52,255 nt of DNA from an uncultured Pelagibacteraceae bacterium (lineage in GTDB: Bacteria; Pseudomonadota; Alphaproteobacteria; Pelagibacterales; Pelagibacteraceae), in the NCBI GenBank assembly GCA_902524595.1, contig CABZDS010000007.1, positions 1-52,255 on the forward strand. The letters are read 5' to 3'. The notes under the pieces are model-generated. The model saw only the letters and a program-made list of their open reading frames with translations. It ran no database searches and was not told the origin of the DNA. Positions 19,282 to 29,874 of this stretch are shown piece after piece; the first letter of the stretch is position 1; each line of letters opens with the position of its first letter. Position numbers and translations under genes: made by a program.

Positions 19282-19289
19282 GTAAATAA

Positions 19290-20600
19290 ATGTCTAGTGA
19301 AAAAAAATATTTAAATACTCAATATGAAAACTTTTTTGAAAAAAAATTGTCTGAAGCTGATCCAGAAATATTTGATGCAGTAAATAAAGAATTAATCAGA
19401 CAACAAAATCATATCGAATTAATCGCATCAGAAAACATTGTTTCGCAAGCTGTTTTAGAGGCACAAGGTTCTGTACTAACAAATAAATATGCTGAAGGTT
19501 ACCCAGGTAAAAGATATTATAATGGTTGCGAACACGTTGATGTTGCTGAGTCACTTGCTAACGATAGGTTAAAAAAACTTTTCAATTGTAAATTTGCTAA
19601 TTCACAACCTCATTCTGGTGCTCAAGCTAACGGAGCAGTTTTTTTAGCGTTATTAAAGCCAGGTGATACATTTATGGGAATGAGTTTAAATTCTGGTGGC
19701 CATATTACTCATGGTCTTAAAATTGCGATGTCAGGCAAATGGTTTAATGCAATAAGTTACGATGTGGATAAAACCTCTGAATTAATCGACTATGATGAAG
19801 TTGAAAGATTGGCAATTGAAAATAAACCTAAACTTATAATTGCTGGAGGTAGTGCATATTCTAGGATAATTGATTTTAAAAAGTTCAGAGAAATTGCTGA
19901 TAAAGTTGGAGCTTTCTTTATGGTAGATATGGCTCACTTTTCAGGTCTTGTTGCTGGTAAGGGTTATCCAAATCCTGTTGATCATGCTCATGTCGTTACA
20001 TCTACAACTCACAAAGTTTTTAGAAGTGCCAGAGGTGGAATTATTTTAACAAATCACGAAGATATATATAAAAAAATTAATACAGCAGTATTTCCTGGCT
20101 ATCAGGGCGGCCCTCTGATGCATATAATAGCAGCAAAAGCAGTTGGATTTAAAGAAGCATTAGAACCTTCTTTCAAAGAATATATATCTAATGTTTTAGC
20201 TAATGCAAAAATTCTCGCAGAAACATTAAAAACAAATGGTTTTAAGATTTATTCTGGGGGAACAGATACTCATTTAATGTTGGTAGATTTAAGACCATTT
20301 GGTGTCAAAGGTAATGCTGCAGCTGAAAGTTTATCAAGAGCCAACATAACATGTAATAAAAATGGAATTCCTTTTGATACAGAGAGTCCAATGGTAACTT
20401 CTGGTATAAGGCTAGGTTCTCAGGCCGCAACTACAAGAGGTTTTGGTTTAAATGAATTTAAAATTGTTGGTGAACTAATTACTAAAGTAATTAAAGGTTT
20501 GTCATCAAACCCTGATGATAATACAAAAATAGAAGACGAAGTAAGAAAAGAAGTTGTTGATTTATGTTCAAATTTCCCAATTTATAAAAATTTGGGATAA
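19290..20600 (+). CDS. glyA: Serine hydroxymethyltransferase
   Basis: A 436-residue PLP enzyme interconverting serine plus THF with glycine plus methylene-THF. Present are [28 protein letters not shown], and the PLP lysine in [15 protein letters not shown]. An N-terminal extension of about 20 residues precedes the conserved core. It handles the glycine and methylene-THF produced by sarcosine oxidase. It heads directly into nrdR with 6 bp between. Confidence 0.98.
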   Translation: MSSEKKYLNTQYENFFEKKLSEADPEIFDAVNKELIRQQNHIELIASENIVSQAVLEAQGSVLTNKYAEGYPGKRYYNGCEHVDVAESLANDRLKKLFNCKFANSQPHSGAQANGAVFLALLKPGDTFMGMSLNSGGHITHGLKIAMSGKWFNAISYDVDKTSELIDYDEVERLAIENKPKLIIAGGSAYSRIIDFKKFREIADKVGAFFMVDMAHFSGLVAGKGYPNPVDHAHVVTSTTHKVFRSARGGIILTNHEDIYKKINTAVFPGYQGGPLMHIIAAKAVGFKEALEPSFKEYISNVLANAKILAETLKTNGFKIYSGGTDTHLMLVDLRPFGVKGNAAAESLSRANITCNKNGIPFDTESPMVTSGIRLGSQAATTRGFGLNEFKIVGELITKVIKGLSSNPDDNTKIEDEVRKEVVDLCSNFPIYKNLG

Positions 20601-20606
20601 TGAATT

Positions 20607-21068
20607 ATGATTTGTCCCATATGTAAAAAGGGTGAAACCTCAGTTGTTGATTCTAGACCTACTGAAGATGGAACAGCAATTAGAAGAAGAAGATTATGCA
20701 ATATTTGTGGTCAAAGATTTACAACATTTGAAAGAGTGCAGTTTAGAGAATTAACTGTCGTAAAAAAAAATGGCAGAAAATCCTCTTTTGATAGAGAAAA
20801 GCTTTCAAAATCTATATATGTTGCACTTAAAAAAAGACCAATAGATACAGAAACTGCAGAAAAATTTATTTCCAGAATATCAAGATCACTGGAGGAACTA
20901 GGTCAAAGTGAAATATCTTCGAACACAATAGGCACAATGGTAATGGAAGGATTAAAAGAATTGGACCCTGTAGCTTATGTAAGATTTGCATCAGTTTATA
21001 GAAATTTTAGAGAAGAAAAAGACTTCGTTCAATTTGTAGATAAAATCGATGTCTTTAAAAAAAGATAA
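20607..21068 (+). CDS. nrdR: Transcriptional repressor NrdR
   Basis: A 153-residue repressor of ribonucleotide reductase genes. The N-terminal zinc ribbon (CPICKKG and [15 protein letters not shown]) is followed by an ATP-cone domain beginning [16 protein letters not shown]. Length and order are standard. Its 3' end overlaps the ribD start by 20 bp. NrdR boxes near nrd genes are expected elsewhere in the genome; none was identified here. Confidence 0.97.
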   Translation: MICPICKKGETSVVDSRPTEDGTAIRRRRLCNICGQRFTTFERVQFRELTVVKKNGRKSSFDREKLSKSIYVALKKRPIDTETAEKFISRISRSLEELGQSEISSNTIGTMVMEGLKELDPVAYVRFASVYRNFREEKDFVQFVDKIDVFKKR

Positions 21069-22143
21069 ATCATCAAAAAAAAATAAAGCTTTCATGAGAT
21101 TGGCATTAGATCTTGCTAATCAAAATAAAGGTTTAACAGGACTAAATCCTTCGGTCGGATGCGTTGTAACATGTAAAGATGAAATCATTTCTTACGGAAA
21201 GACAGATATTAATGGAAGACCTCATGCTGAAGTAGCAGCTTTAAAAAATAATAAATTAAATTTCAAAAATTCAAATATGTATGTAACATTAGAACCTTGT
21301 ATTCATTATGGAAAAACACCACCTTGTACAAACATTATTATAAAAAATAAAATTAAATTAGTTAATTATTCGATTGAAGATTTTGATAAACGAACAGCAA
21401 AAAAAACAAAAAATGTTTTAAAAAAAAATAATATTTTTGCAAAAATTGGTTTAATTAAAAATGAGGTAAATCAATTTTACAAGGATTATAAATTCTCAAA
21501 ATCTAATGAAATTCCATATGTTACTGGAAAATTAGCTGTTTCAAAAAATTATAGAATTTATTTATTTAAAAAAAAAATTACAAATGAACATTCTCATAAA
21601 GTATCTCATTTATTAAGATATAGAAATCAAGCAATTTTAACATCTTATAGAACAATTAACTCTGACAACCCAATTTTAAATTGTAGAATTCAAGGTTTAG
21701 AAAAGTTTTCACCAGTAAAATTTATTATTGATAAAGATTTGGAGACTAAAATAAATTCCAAAGTATTAAAACCTCACTCAAATAAAACTTATATTTTTCA
21801 TAACAAAAAAGATAAAATTATTATTAACAAATTTAAAAATAAAAATGCAAAACTTATTTTTATGAACATAACAAATAATAGATTTGATTTAAATACAATT
21901 TTAAAAAAAATATATTCTTTAGGTTATGCAAATTTATTAGTTGAATCGGGTCCAAATCTTTTAAAATCTTTTTTAAACAATAATTTAATAAATGATTTCT
22001 ATTTATTCAAAGCCGATAATAAAATTAATTTAAAAAATTCAATTGCTTTGAATTCTTTTATTGATTTGTTATCTAAAAAATTTAAAAAAAGATCGCAAAT
22101 TAATACATATTTAGATAAAGAAAAACTTTTTAGGTACCAGTAA
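21049..22143 (+). CDS. ribD: Riboflavin biosynthesis deaminase/reductase RibD
   Basis: A 364-residue bifunctional enzyme for the second and third steps of riboflavin synthesis. The N-terminal cytidine-deaminase-like domain has the zinc motif HAEVAAL and [13 protein letters not shown]. The C-terminal reductase domain (from about residue 155) is more divergent but keeps [19 protein letters not shown] and [10 protein letters not shown]. It overlaps nrdR by 20 bp and abuts ribE. Confidence 0.94.
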   Translation: MSLKKDKSSKKNKAFMRLALDLANQNKGLTGLNPSVGCVVTCKDEIISYGKTDINGRPHAEVAALKNNKLNFKNSNMYVTLEPCIHYGKTPPCTNIIIKNKIKLVNYSIEDFDKRTAKKTKNVLKKNNIFAKIGLIKNEVNQFYKDYKFSKSNEIPYVTGKLAVSKNYRIYLFKKKITNEHSHKVSHLLRYRNQAILTSYRTINSDNPILNCRIQGLEKFSPVKFIIDKDLETKINSKVLKPHSNKTYIFHNKKDKIIINKFKNKNAKLIFMNITNNRFDLNTILKKIYSLGYANLLVESGPNLLKSFLNNNLINDFYLFKADNKINLKNSIALNSFIDLLSKKFKKRSQINTYLDKEKLFRYQ

Positions 22144-22737
22144 ATGTTTAATGGAATAATTTTTAATACAGGTAAAATTATAAATATTACCAAAAGAGCT
22201 AAAGGAATAAATGTCTTTATTAAGTCAAAATTAAAATTAACTAATAAGCAATTAGGTATATCTATTTCCTGTGATGGTGTTTGTTTAACGTTAATATCAT
22301 ATAAAAAAAATATATCTGAATTTTATTTATCAAATGAAACTATTAGAAAATCAAAATTTAAAAAATCTAATGTTGGCGATTATGTTAATTTAGAATTACC
22401 TTTAAAGTATGGAAATAATATTTCAGGTCATATTTGTCAAGGTCATGTTGATACAGTAAGTAAAGTCACAAATTTAACAAAGGTTGATAAATCTATAATT
22501 TATGAATTCAGTATTGATGAAAAATTTTATAAATATTTAGTTGAGAAAGCTTCAATCTTGATAAATGGTGTATCTTTAACAATAGCCAAGATAAAGAAGA
22601 ATAAATTTGAAATTTGGGTTATTCCACATACATTAAAACTTACAAATTTAGCAAACATTAAAAAAAATGATTTAGTTAATATTGAAATTGATATTTTATC
22701 AAAATATGTAAAAAAATTTATTAATGATAAAAAATAA
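22144..22737 (+). CDS. ribE: Riboflavin synthase alpha subunit
   Basis: A 197-residue dismutase making riboflavin from two lumazines. It starts MFNGIIFNTGKI, the usual N-terminus, and shows the two-fold lumazine-binding repeat, with SCDGVCLTLIS in the first half and LINGVSLTIAKI in the second, and the GHICQGHVD connector. The gene starts on the base after ribD ends and overlaps ribB by 14 bp. Confidence 0.95.
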   Translation: MFNGIIFNTGKIINITKRAKGINVFIKSKLKLTNKQLGISISCDGVCLTLISYKKNISEFYLSNETIRKSKFKKSNVGDYVNLELPLKYGNNISGHICQGHVDTVSKVTNLTKVDKSIIYEFSIDEKFYKYLVEKASILINGVSLTIAKIKKNKFEIWVIPHTLKLTNLANIKKNDLVNIEIDILSKYVKKFINDKK

Positions 22738-23827
22738 ATTTAGCTCAATAGAAAAAATTATATCTATCTCAAAAAGAGGAGGAATGTATATTCTTGTAGA
22801 TGATGAAAATCGTGAAAATGAGGGTGACTTAGTATTTAATGCTAGTGATGTTAATTCTAAAAAAATTAACTTTATGGCAAAAAACGGTAGAGGTTTAATA
22901 TGCTTAACATTAAATAAAAATCAAGCTAATAAACTGGGGCTTACATTTATGGCTCCTGTTAATAAATCAAGAAATCAAACAGCTTTTACTATCTCAATAG
23001 AGGCTAAAAAGGGTATAACGACAGGTATTTCAGCTAAAGATCGATCACGAACAATAAAAGTTGCTACAAAAAAAAATGTTTTAAAGAATGAGATAGTTTC
23101 ACCTGGTCATGTATTTCCAATTATTTCTCGAGAAGGAGGAGTACTAGTTAGAGCAGGTCATACAGAAGCATCTGTAGATATAGCTAGACTCAGTAACAAA
23201 ATTCCAGCTGCTGTAATATGTGAGATTATGAATGAAGATGGTTCGATGGCAAAAGGAGAGAACTTATTAAAATTTGCAATTAAACATAAACTTCATATTG
23301 CAAAAATTGAAGACTTAATTTCTTATAGATTGAGAAAAGAAAATTTTGTTAAAATAAAAAAAACATCTACGATTAATTTAAATAATCAAAAATTTAAAAT
23401 TTATGTTTTTGAGAACTCAATTGATGGTTCTGAACATTTTGCATTAGTTAAGGGTAAAATAAGTAAAGGAAAATCACCAAGAGTTAGAGTTATTTCATCT
23501 AATGTAGTTCAAAATTATCTAATAAATCAAAAACTACCAAACTCATTTGAAAAAACTTTAAAATATTTTAAAAAATACAGCAATTGTGTAATGATTTTTA
23601 TAAGAGATCCAAATTTAAAATCAGTTACTCAAACTCTTAAAGATTTTAAAGATAAAAAGTCTAAAACCAAAGAAAAAGATCAATTAATAAAAAGTTATGG
23701 TATTGGAGCTCAAATAATTAAATCTTTAAAAATAAAAAAAATGATATTAGTTACTAGAACTCTAAAAAAGGTTGTTGGGTTGGATGGTTATGGTATCAAG
23801 ATTATTAAACAAGAAATAATAAAATGA
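22724..23827 (+). CDS. ribB: 3,4-dihydroxy-2-butanone 4-phosphate synthase with degenerate GTP cyclohydrolase II domain
   Basis: A 367-residue protein. The first 200 or so residues are an intact DHBP synthase (DDENRENEGDLVF acidic loop, GHTEASVDIARL), making the four-carbon unit of riboflavin. The remaining 160 residues align in position with GTP cyclohydrolase II but lack the three zinc cysteines and the catalytic loop, so they cannot be an active cyclohydrolase. This matches the fused variant often called RibBX in Proteobacteria. A separate RibA must be encoded elsewhere. It overlaps ribH by 4 bp. Confidence 0.92.
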   Translation: MIKNKFSSIEKIISISKRGGMYILVDDENRENEGDLVFNASDVNSKKINFMAKNGRGLICLTLNKNQANKLGLTFMAPVNKSRNQTAFTISIEAKKGITTGISAKDRSRTIKVATKKNVLKNEIVSPGHVFPIISREGGVLVRAGHTEASVDIARLSNKIPAAVICEIMNEDGSMAKGENLLKFAIKHKLHIAKIEDLISYRLRKENFVKIKKTSTINLNNQKFKIYVFENSIDGSEHFALVKGKISKGKSPRVRVISSNVVQNYLINQKLPNSFEKTLKYFKKYSNCVMIFIRDPNLKSVTQTLKDFKDKKSKTKEKDQLIKSYGIGAQIIKSLKIKKMILVTRTLKKVVGLDGYGIKIIKQEIIK

Positions 23828-24210
23828 AAAATAAAGTATTAATTGTACAAGCAAACTATTACAAAGATATCTCAAGTGCACTTCTTAAAAGTGCAATGAA
23901 TGAATTAAAGAATTTTGCAAAGATTAAAATAATTTCGGTTCCAGGTGTATTTGAGATACCCGTAGTTATTTCTAAAAATATAAATAAATACGATGGTTTT
24001 GTAGTTCTAGGATGTGTAATTAAAGGTCAAACGCCTCATTTTAATTTTATATCTAAATCAACAACTGATGCAATTATGAACATATCTGTGGAGTCAAAAA
24101 AACCTGTTGGTAATGGAATAATTACTTGTTTAAATAAAAAGCAAGCTATTGCACGTGACAAAAAGGGTAGAGAAGCAGCCAACGCAGTAAAAACAATATT
24201 ATCTTTATAG
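23824..24210 (+). CDS. ribH: 6,7-dimethyl-8-ribityllumazine synthase
   Basis: A 128-residue lumazine synthase, penultimate enzyme of riboflavin synthesis, usually a pentamer or larger shell. It has PGVFEIPVVISK and the active-site GCVIKGQTPHFNFISKSTTDAI. It is a little shorter than the usual 140-155 residues, at the N-terminus. It follows ribB with an ATGA overlap and is followed one base later by nusB. Confidence 0.95.
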   Translation: MKNKVLIVQANYYKDISSALLKSAMNELKNFAKIKIISVPGVFEIPVVISKNINKYDGFVVLGCVIKGQTPHFNFISKSTTDAIMNISVESKKPVGNGIITCLNKKQAIARDKKGREAANAVKTILSL

Positions 24211-24211
24211 A

Positions 24212-24607
24212 ATGCCACTTCATTTTAGTAAAAAAAATAACCCAAGAGTTATTATTATACAGAAACTTTACAGCAAATATTTTAACAATGAAGTAGAATT
24301 AAACTTTCCAAAACATCGTTTCAAAAAATTTATAAAAGATGTGGTTAACGGTACAATTGAAAGAGATGATGTAATTCATGAAGAAATAACAAATCATTTA
24401 AAAGAAGATTTGAAAATTTTGAATTTGGACAAAGTTTTTCAAGTAATAATTAAAAGTGCAATTTTTGAATTAATGTATAAACCAAAAATATCCTCAAAGA
24501 TAATTATTAAAGAATACCTTAATGCTTCCAACTTCTTTATAAATTTATCGCAAACAAAATACTTGAATGCTTTGCTTGATAAAATTTCAAAGAAATTAAG
24601 AAACTGA
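24212..24607 (+). CDS. nusB: Transcription antitermination factor NusB
   Basis: A 131-residue all-helical RNA-binding protein that acts with NusE on boxA RNA during rRNA transcription. Family features include the central helix of the VNGTIERDDVIHEEI type, the KSAIFELMY segment and the IIIKEYLNAS segment. Position between ribH and thiL is the conserved alphaproteobacterial order. It shares its last base with the thiL start. Confidence 0.9.
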   Translation: MPLHFSKKNNPRVIIIQKLYSKYFNNEVELNFPKHRFKKFIKDVVNGTIERDDVIHEEITNHLKEDLKILNLDKVFQVIIKSAIFELMYKPKISSKIIIKEYLNASNFFINLSQTKYLNALLDKISKKLRN

Positions 24608-25566
24608 TGAATGAAGAATTCTTAATAAATAGTTATTTGAAAAAATTATCTAAAAATAATCCATCTTCACTTAACTTAAATGATGATGTCTTTTTTGATA
24701 AAAATAAAAAATTAGTTGTTTCTGTTGATACTTACAATGAAGGTGTACATTTTTTAAATTTTAAAAAACCAGATCTTGTAATAAGGAAAGTAATAAGATC
24801 ATCTATTTCAGATATTTATGCTAAAGGAGTTAAACCAAATTATTTCTTTCTAGCTGGCTCAGGTAACAAAAAACATTTTACAAAAAAAAATATGTCATTA
24901 ATTAATAAATCTTTATCTAATGAACAAAATAAATTTAACATCAAATTATCAGGTGGTGATACTACATCCTCAAAAAATCTAAGTTTTACAGTTATATCTT
25001 TAGGATATTCAAATAAAATTGTTTATAGAAATAAAGCAAAAATTGGAGATGACATTTATTTAACTGGTAATGTAGGTGATAGTTACATTGGTTTAAAAGT
25101 TTTAAAAAATAAAATTAGGATAAACTCAAATCAAAAAAAATATTTTATCGATAAATATTATTCGCCAAATCTTCCTATAAAGTTTAGTTCACATCTTTTT
25201 AAAATGGCAAACTGCTCTATGGATATTTCTGATGGATTGATAATTGATATAAACAAATTAATAAATAAACAAAAACTTGGATATTTAATCGATATAGATA
25301 AGATCCCAAAATCAAATCATTTAAAACTATTAATTAAACAAAAAAAACTCAACACGTTAGACTATTTATTCAATGGTGATGATTATCAAATTTTATTTAC
25401 AGCTTCTAAATCAAAGAGAAAATATATAAAAATATTATCCTCTAAAATGAATCAAAAAATTTCTATTATTGGGCAAATTAATAGTAAATCAAAAAATTAC
25501 CTATTAGATAATAGGAGAATTCCAATAAAATACCTCAAATACCAGGGTTATTCTCATATATTCTGA
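24607..25566 (+). CDS. thiL: Thiamine-monophosphate kinase
   Basis: A 319-residue PurM-like kinase making thiamine diphosphate from thiamine monophosphate. The N-terminal LNDDVFFD and VDTYNEGVHF metal-binding stretches, SISDIYAKGVKP, KLSGGDTT, YLTGNVGDSYIGL and MDISDGLIIDINKL all fit ThiL. No thiamine-ring synthesis gene is adjacent, consistent with the precursor dependence known for SAR11. It is the last gene of the run before an 82-bp gap to hppA. Confidence 0.94.
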   Translation: MNEEFLINSYLKKLSKNNPSSLNLNDDVFFDKNKKLVVSVDTYNEGVHFLNFKKPDLVIRKVIRSSISDIYAKGVKPNYFFLAGSGNKKHFTKKNMSLINKSLSNEQNKFNIKLSGGDTTSSKNLSFTVISLGYSNKIVYRNKAKIGDDIYLTGNVGDSYIGLKVLKNKIRINSNQKKYFIDKYYSPNLPIKFSSHLFKMANCSMDISDGLIIDINKLINKQKLGYLIDIDKIPKSNHLKLLIKQKKLNTLDYLFNGDDYQILFTASKSKRKYIKILSSKMNQKISIIGQINSKSKNYLLDNRRIPIKYLKYQGYSHIF

Positions 25567-25648
25567 TAAGTTAAATATTGCCTTTTATCATCTTTTTTGT
25601 AATGTCCGCATTTTAAAAAATAACTGAAATACTTATTTAAGGAATTAT

Positions 25649-27748
25649 ATGTCTGTTGATACTATTTTATTATACACAATTTTCGCTGGAATATTATCCA
25701 TTGTATATGGGTTTGTAACTGGATCTTCAATTTTGAATGCAAGTGCAGGAAATGCAAAAATGCAAGAAATTGCTTCTGCTATTCAAATAGGTGCAAAAGC
25801 ATATTTAAACAGACAATACAAAACAATCGCTATAGTTGGCGTTGTAGTTTTAGTTATTATTAGTTTTGCATTTTCATTATTAGTTGGAATTGGATATTTA
25901 ATTGGTGCAGCATTATCTGGAATAGCTGGATACGTTGGAATGTTAGTATCTGTTCAAGCAAATGTCCGTACAGCAGAAGCTTCAAGAAAAGGTTTGGCTC
26001 AAGGTCTTTCAATAGCTTTTAAATCTGGAGCAATTACAGGAATGTTAGTTGCTGGTTTAGCTTTATTAGCTATAGCAGTTTATTATTATATTTTATTATC
26101 CGCCAATGTTGATGAAAGAGAAATTGTAAATGCATTAGTGGCTTTAGGTTTTGGTGCATCATTAATATCTATTTTTGCAAGATTAGGTGGTGGAATTTTT
26201 ACAAAAGGTGCTGATGTTGGTGCAGATTTAGTTGGAAAAGTAGAGGCAGGTATTCCAGAAGATGATCCTAGAAATCCAGCTGTTATTGCAGATAATGTTG
26301 GTGATAATGTTGGTGACTGCGCAGGTATGGCGGCCGATCTATTTGAAACATACGCAGTAACTATTGTGGCTACTATGGTTCTTTCGTCAATATTTTTTGT
26401 ATCTGATTTAAATATGATGGTTTACCCACTAAGTATTGGAGCAGCATGTATTTTAACATCTATCGTTGGTACTTTTTTTGTAAAACTTGGACAATCAAAA
26501 AATATAATGAACGCTCTATATAAAGGTTTTGTTGCTACGGCAATTTTATCATTAATTATATTATATCCCATAACAGATTATGTTATTGGGTTAGACACCA
26601 GATATTCTGTAAATGGAGTTACTTTTAATGGTATGAGCTTATATTACTGTGGAGTGATCGGTTTAATTATCACTGGATTATTAATATGGATTACTGAATA
26701 TTACACTGGTACGGATTATAGACCCGTTAAAAGTGTTGCAGAATCATCTACGACAGGTCATGGTACGAATGTAATTCAAGGATTAGCAATATCTATGGAA
26801 GCGACGGCAATTCCAGCAATAATAATTGTTGCTGGTATTTTATTAACTAATTCAATTGCTGGATTATTTGGAATAGCTATAGCTGTAACAACAATGCTTG
26901 CACTAGCTGGAATGGTTGTTGCCTTAGATGCGTATGGTCCAGTAACAGATAATGCTGGTGGGATTGCAGAAATGTCAAATTTACCAAAAAACGTAAGAAA
27001 GACAACAGATGCACTTGATGCAGTTGGAAATACTACTAAAGCTGTAACAAAAGGATATGCAATTGGATCAGCAGGATTAGGAGCTTTAGTTTTGTTTGCA
27101 GCATATACTGAAGATATTAAGCATTTTTCAAAAGAAGCAGGATCTAAGCTCGAAGGAATTGTGGTTACATTTGATTTATCAAATCCTTTTGTTGTTGTTG
27201 GTTTGTTGATAGGTGGAATGCTACCATATCTTTTTGGTTCAATGGGAATGCAAGCTGTTGGTAGAGCAGGTGGTGCAGTAGTGATAGAGGTAAGAAGACA
27301 ATTTAAAAAAATTCCTGGAATAATGAAACGTAAAGCAAAGCCCGATTACGGTAAATTGGTTGATCTTTTAACTAAAGCAGCTATTAAAGAAATGGTAATT
27401 CCCTCTTTATTGCCAGTCTTGTCACCAATTGTTTTGTATTTTGTTATTTTACCAATAGGTGGTCAAGTTGCAGCTTTATCATCTGTAGGCGCAATGTTAT
27501 TAGGTGTAATTATAACTGGATTATTTGTAGCAGTTTCTATGACAGCTGGTGGTGGAGCTTGGGATAACGCAAAAAAATATATCGAAGACGGTAAATTTGG
27601 TGGGAAGGGCTCCGAGGCTCATAAAGCTGCAGTTACTGGTGATACTGTAGGAGATCCTTACAAAGATACAGCTGGACCGGCAGTTAATCCAATGATCAAG
27701 ATAACAAATATAGTTGCACTTTTATTATTAGCGGTAATTGCAGGCTAA
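25649..27748 (+). CDS. hppA: Membrane-bound proton-translocating pyrophosphatase (K+-independent type)
   Basis: A 699-residue polytopic membrane enzyme that pumps H+ using pyrophosphate. Diagnostic segments are [11 protein letters not shown], the acidic [18 protein letters not shown] and the C-terminal WDNAKKYIE. The segment [19 protein letters not shown] has Lys after GNTT, the residue that marks the K+-independent proton-pumping class. A GGA lies 7 bases before the ATG. In SAR11 this allows energy recovery from biosynthetic pyrophosphate. It ends 7 bp from the convergent bamE. Confidence 0.97.
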   Translation: MSVDTILLYTIFAGILSIVYGFVTGSSILNASAGNAKMQEIASAIQIGAKAYLNRQYKTIAIVGVVVLVIISFAFSLLVGIGYLIGAALSGIAGYVGMLVSVQANVRTAEASRKGLAQGLSIAFKSGAITGMLVAGLALLAIAVYYYILLSANVDEREIVNALVALGFGASLISIFARLGGGIFTKGADVGADLVGKVEAGIPEDDPRNPAVIADNVGDNVGDCAGMAADLFETYAVTIVATMVLSSIFFVSDLNMMVYPLSIGAACILTSIVGTFFVKLGQSKNIMNALYKGFVATAILSLIILYPITDYVIGLDTRYSVNGVTFNGMSLYYCGVIGLIITGLLIWITEYYTGTDYRPVKSVAESSTTGHGTNVIQGLAISMEATAIPAIIIVAGILLTNSIAGLFGIAIAVTTMLALAGMVVALDAYGPVTDNAGGIAEMSNLPKNVRKTTDALDAVGNTTKAVTKGYAIGSAGLGALVLFAAYTEDIKHFSKEAGSKLEGIVVTFDLSNPFVVVGLLIGGMLPYLFGSMGMQAVGRAGGAVVIEVRRQFKKIPGIMKRKAKPDYGKLVDLLTKAAIKEMVIPSLLPVLSPIVLYFVILPIGGQVAALSSVGAMLLGVIITGLFVAVSMTAGGGAWDNAKKYIEDGKFGGKGSEAHKAAVTGDTVGDPYKDTAGPAVNPMIKITNIVALLLLAVIAG

Positions 27749-27755
27749 TTATAAT

Positions 27756-28211
27756 TTATTTTTTTGTTTTTCTAATTGGTGAATTAATCTTTTCTCTTAA
27801 GGTTGAAAATACATCATATAGAAAACTATCGTTTTCATATTCCTTTTTGGTAGTATTTTTTAAATATTTTATATCGTTCATGTTATTCAAATCTAAAAGT
27901 GTTTTATTTTTTAATAAACCTGCATCATCCAATTCAACAATTAAGATATTATTTTTTTTTATTTTTTGCGTACCGAGTTTAAATAATGATTGGTTGGATT
28001 TTAATCTTTCAATATAATACCAAATATTTTGGTTGAAGTCACTTTTAGATGAGGGCGGACCAATAATCCTAAGCAAATCATTTTTGTTAGTTTCGCTTAT
28101 TTTAATTTTATTAAATTTATTTTCTAACTTATTTGTTCCATGGTAATTTGATACTTTATTTCCTGAACAATTAGCTATAAAAATAAATATAAGTATATAT
28201 AAATATTTCAT
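27756..28211 (-). CDS. bamE: BamE/SmpA-like outer-membrane lipoprotein
   Basis: A 151-residue lipoprotein. The N-terminus is a signal peptide with lipobox IANC (Cys near residue 15). A central motif IKISETNKNDLLRIIGPPSS, then IWYYIE, matches the BamE/SmpA fold that assists outer-membrane protein assembly. In many alphaproteobacteria this gene is divergent from the cytochrome bc1 chaperone gene, as here. The ATG at 28211 is chosen because the lipobox then falls at normal distance; an ATG at 28232 is also in frame. Its start codon overlaps that of the divergent gene within CATG. Confidence 0.82.
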   Translation of the reverse strand: MKYLYILIFIFIANCSGNKVSNYHGTNKLENKFNKIKISETNKNDLLRIIGPPSSKSDFNQNIWYYIERLKSNQSLFKLGTQKIKKNNILIVELDDAGLLKNKTLLDLNNMNDIKYLKNTTKKEYENDSFLYDVFSTLREKINSPIRKTKK

Positions 28212-28674
28212 GACATTAATATATTTAAACATTTACAATAATTTAGTAAAACTAACCAGAAATAAAAAATTATATAATGACACACAAAGTGATAGTTTTT
28301 ACGATCGAATGATAATTTTTTTTTTCCATTTAGCTTTTTTATTAAAAGAATTTAAAAAAATTGAAACAAAAGAAAATCTTCAGAATTTTTTTGATTATTC
28401 TATTAGGCAAATAGAACTTTCAATAAGAGAAATTGGTTATGGAGATCAAACTATAAATAAAAAAATGAAAGAATATGTAAATCTTTTGTTTTCAATAATT
28501 GATAAAATTGATAGTTGGGAAATCAAAGATAATCATCAAAAAGAAGAAATATTAAAAAATTACTTAGATAATGTTTCAAATCACAAAAACCATTTAAAAT
28601 ATTTTGAAAAATATAGTAATTACTTGAGAAATAATACTTTCAATAATCTATCAAAAGATATAATAAATCTGTAA
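28210..28674 (+). CDS. Ubiquinol-cytochrome c chaperone family protein (CBP3-like)
   Basis: A 154-residue protein of the CBP3/UQCC family, known for helping cytochrome b/bc1 complex assembly in mitochondria and found in alphaproteobacteria. The conserved core is YDRMIIFFFHLAFLLKEF followed by IRQIELSIREIGYGDQTINKKMKEY. The N-terminus aligns with family members without extra residues, supporting the ATG at 28210. The usual DUF177 neighbour between this gene and rpmF is absent; rpmF starts 6 bp after its stop. Confidence 0.8.
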   Translation: MTLIYLNIYNNLVKLTRNKKLYNDTQSDSFYDRMIIFFFHLAFLLKEFKKIETKENLQNFFDYSIRQIELSIREIGYGDQTINKKMKEYVNLLFSIIDKIDSWEIKDNHQKEEILKNYLDNVSNHKNHLKYFEKYSNYLRNNTFNNLSKDIINL

Positions 28675-28680
28675 ATTATT

Positions 28681-28860
28681 ATGGCTGTACCAAAAAGAAA
28701 AACTACCAAATCTAGAGCTGGAAAAAGAAGATCTCATATTAAAGTGAGAGCAAAAAATATAATAGAAGATAAAAAATCAGGAGAGTATCGATTGCCTCAT
28801 CATATGGATCTTAAGACAGGATTTTATAAAGGCAGACAAGTTCTAGATCCAAAAGAATAA
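28681..28860 (+). CDS. rpmF: 50S ribosomal protein L32
   Basis: A 59-residue protein beginning [19 protein letters not shown], the universal L32 N-terminus, and ending [13 protein letters not shown]. It lacks the zinc-binding cysteines found in some bacterial L32 forms, as in other alphaproteobacteria. Its place before plsX is conserved. Confidence 0.96.
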   Translation: MAVPKRKTTKSRAGKRRSHIKVRAKNIIEDKKSGEYRLPHHMDLKTGFYKGRQVLDPKE

Positions 28861-28866
28861 TATTTT

Positions 28867-29874
28867 ATGAACAACCCAATTAAAATTGCAGTTGATGCAA
28901 TGGGTGGTGAAAATTCCCCTTTAAAAATTATTAAAGGAATAGAAATTCATAGCTCAAATACAAGTAATGTTTTCTATAACATTTTTGGAAACAAGAAAAT
29001 TGTAGAACCACTGATAAAAAAAACCAATTTAAATATAAATAATTATAAAATAATACATTCAGATAAATTAATAGATGATAATGATAGTCCTCTTGCAGCT
29101 GCAAAAAAAGGTAAAGATACTAGTATGTGGCTATCTATCGAAAGTTTAAAAAATCAACAGTCAGATGCTATTGTATCTGCTGGTAATACTGGAGCATTAT
29201 TTGTCATAGCTAAGCTGAATTTAAATATGATTAATAAAATTGACAAACCTGCGTTGTCAGCTTTGTGGCCGAATAAAGATGGAATGAATATTGTGCTGGA
29301 TTTAGGAGCAAATATTGAATGTAATGAAAAAAACTTAGTAGATTTTAGTTTAATGGGAGCAGCGCTCCATAAGTCATTATTTGAAAATGAAGATTCAAAG
29401 GTTGCACTTCTAAATATTGGTTCAGAAGAAATAAAAGGAAATAATGTAATTAAAAATACGTATCAAATTTTAAGTGATAAAAAAAATCCATTATTTGAAT
29501 TCAATGGATACATTGAGGGAAATCAAATTATGGATGGTAAAGTTAATGTTATTGTCACAGATGGATTTACTGGTAATGTAGCATTAAAAACTGCAGAAGG
29601 AACTGCTAATTTTATAACAAACGAACTTAAAAAGGCATTAAATTCATCTTTTTTAGGTAAAATTTCAGCTTTACTTAATATAAAAAATTTAAAAAATTTT
29701 AAAAATAAACTAGATCCAAGATTATATAATGGGGCAATTCTACTTGGTTTAGATAAACCTGTGATTAAAAGTCATGGTTCAACAGATGAAATAGGATTTG
29801 CTAATTCATTAAAAGTTTGTGAAAAAATCATTAATGGTAAATTAATAGAAAAAATAAAGAAAAATATCGATTAA
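28867..29874 (+). CDS. plsX: Phosphate acyltransferase PlsX
   Basis: A 335-residue enzyme making acyl-phosphate from acyl-ACP for phospholipid synthesis. Motifs: IAVDAMGGENSP at the N-terminus, AIVSAGNTGAL, ALLNIGSEEIKGN and VTDGFTGNVALKTAEG. The next gene in most proteobacteria is fabH; here the IHF-like gene starts on the base after the plsX stop, so fabH is not in its usual place. Confidence 0.97.
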   Translation: MNNPIKIAVDAMGGENSPLKIIKGIEIHSSNTSNVFYNIFGNKKIVEPLIKKTNLNINNYKIIHSDKLIDDNDSPLAAAKKGKDTSMWLSIESLKNQQSDAIVSAGNTGALFVIAKLNLNMINKIDKPALSALWPNKDGMNIVLDLGANIECNEKNLVDFSLMGAALHKSLFENEDSKVALLNIGSEEIKGNNVIKNTYQILSDKKNPLFEFNGYIEGNQIMDGKVNVIVTDGFTGNVALKTAEGTANFITNELKKALNSSFLGKISALLNIKNLKNFKNKLDPRLYNGAILLGLDKPVIKSHGSTDEIGFANSLKVCEKIINGKLIEKIKKNID

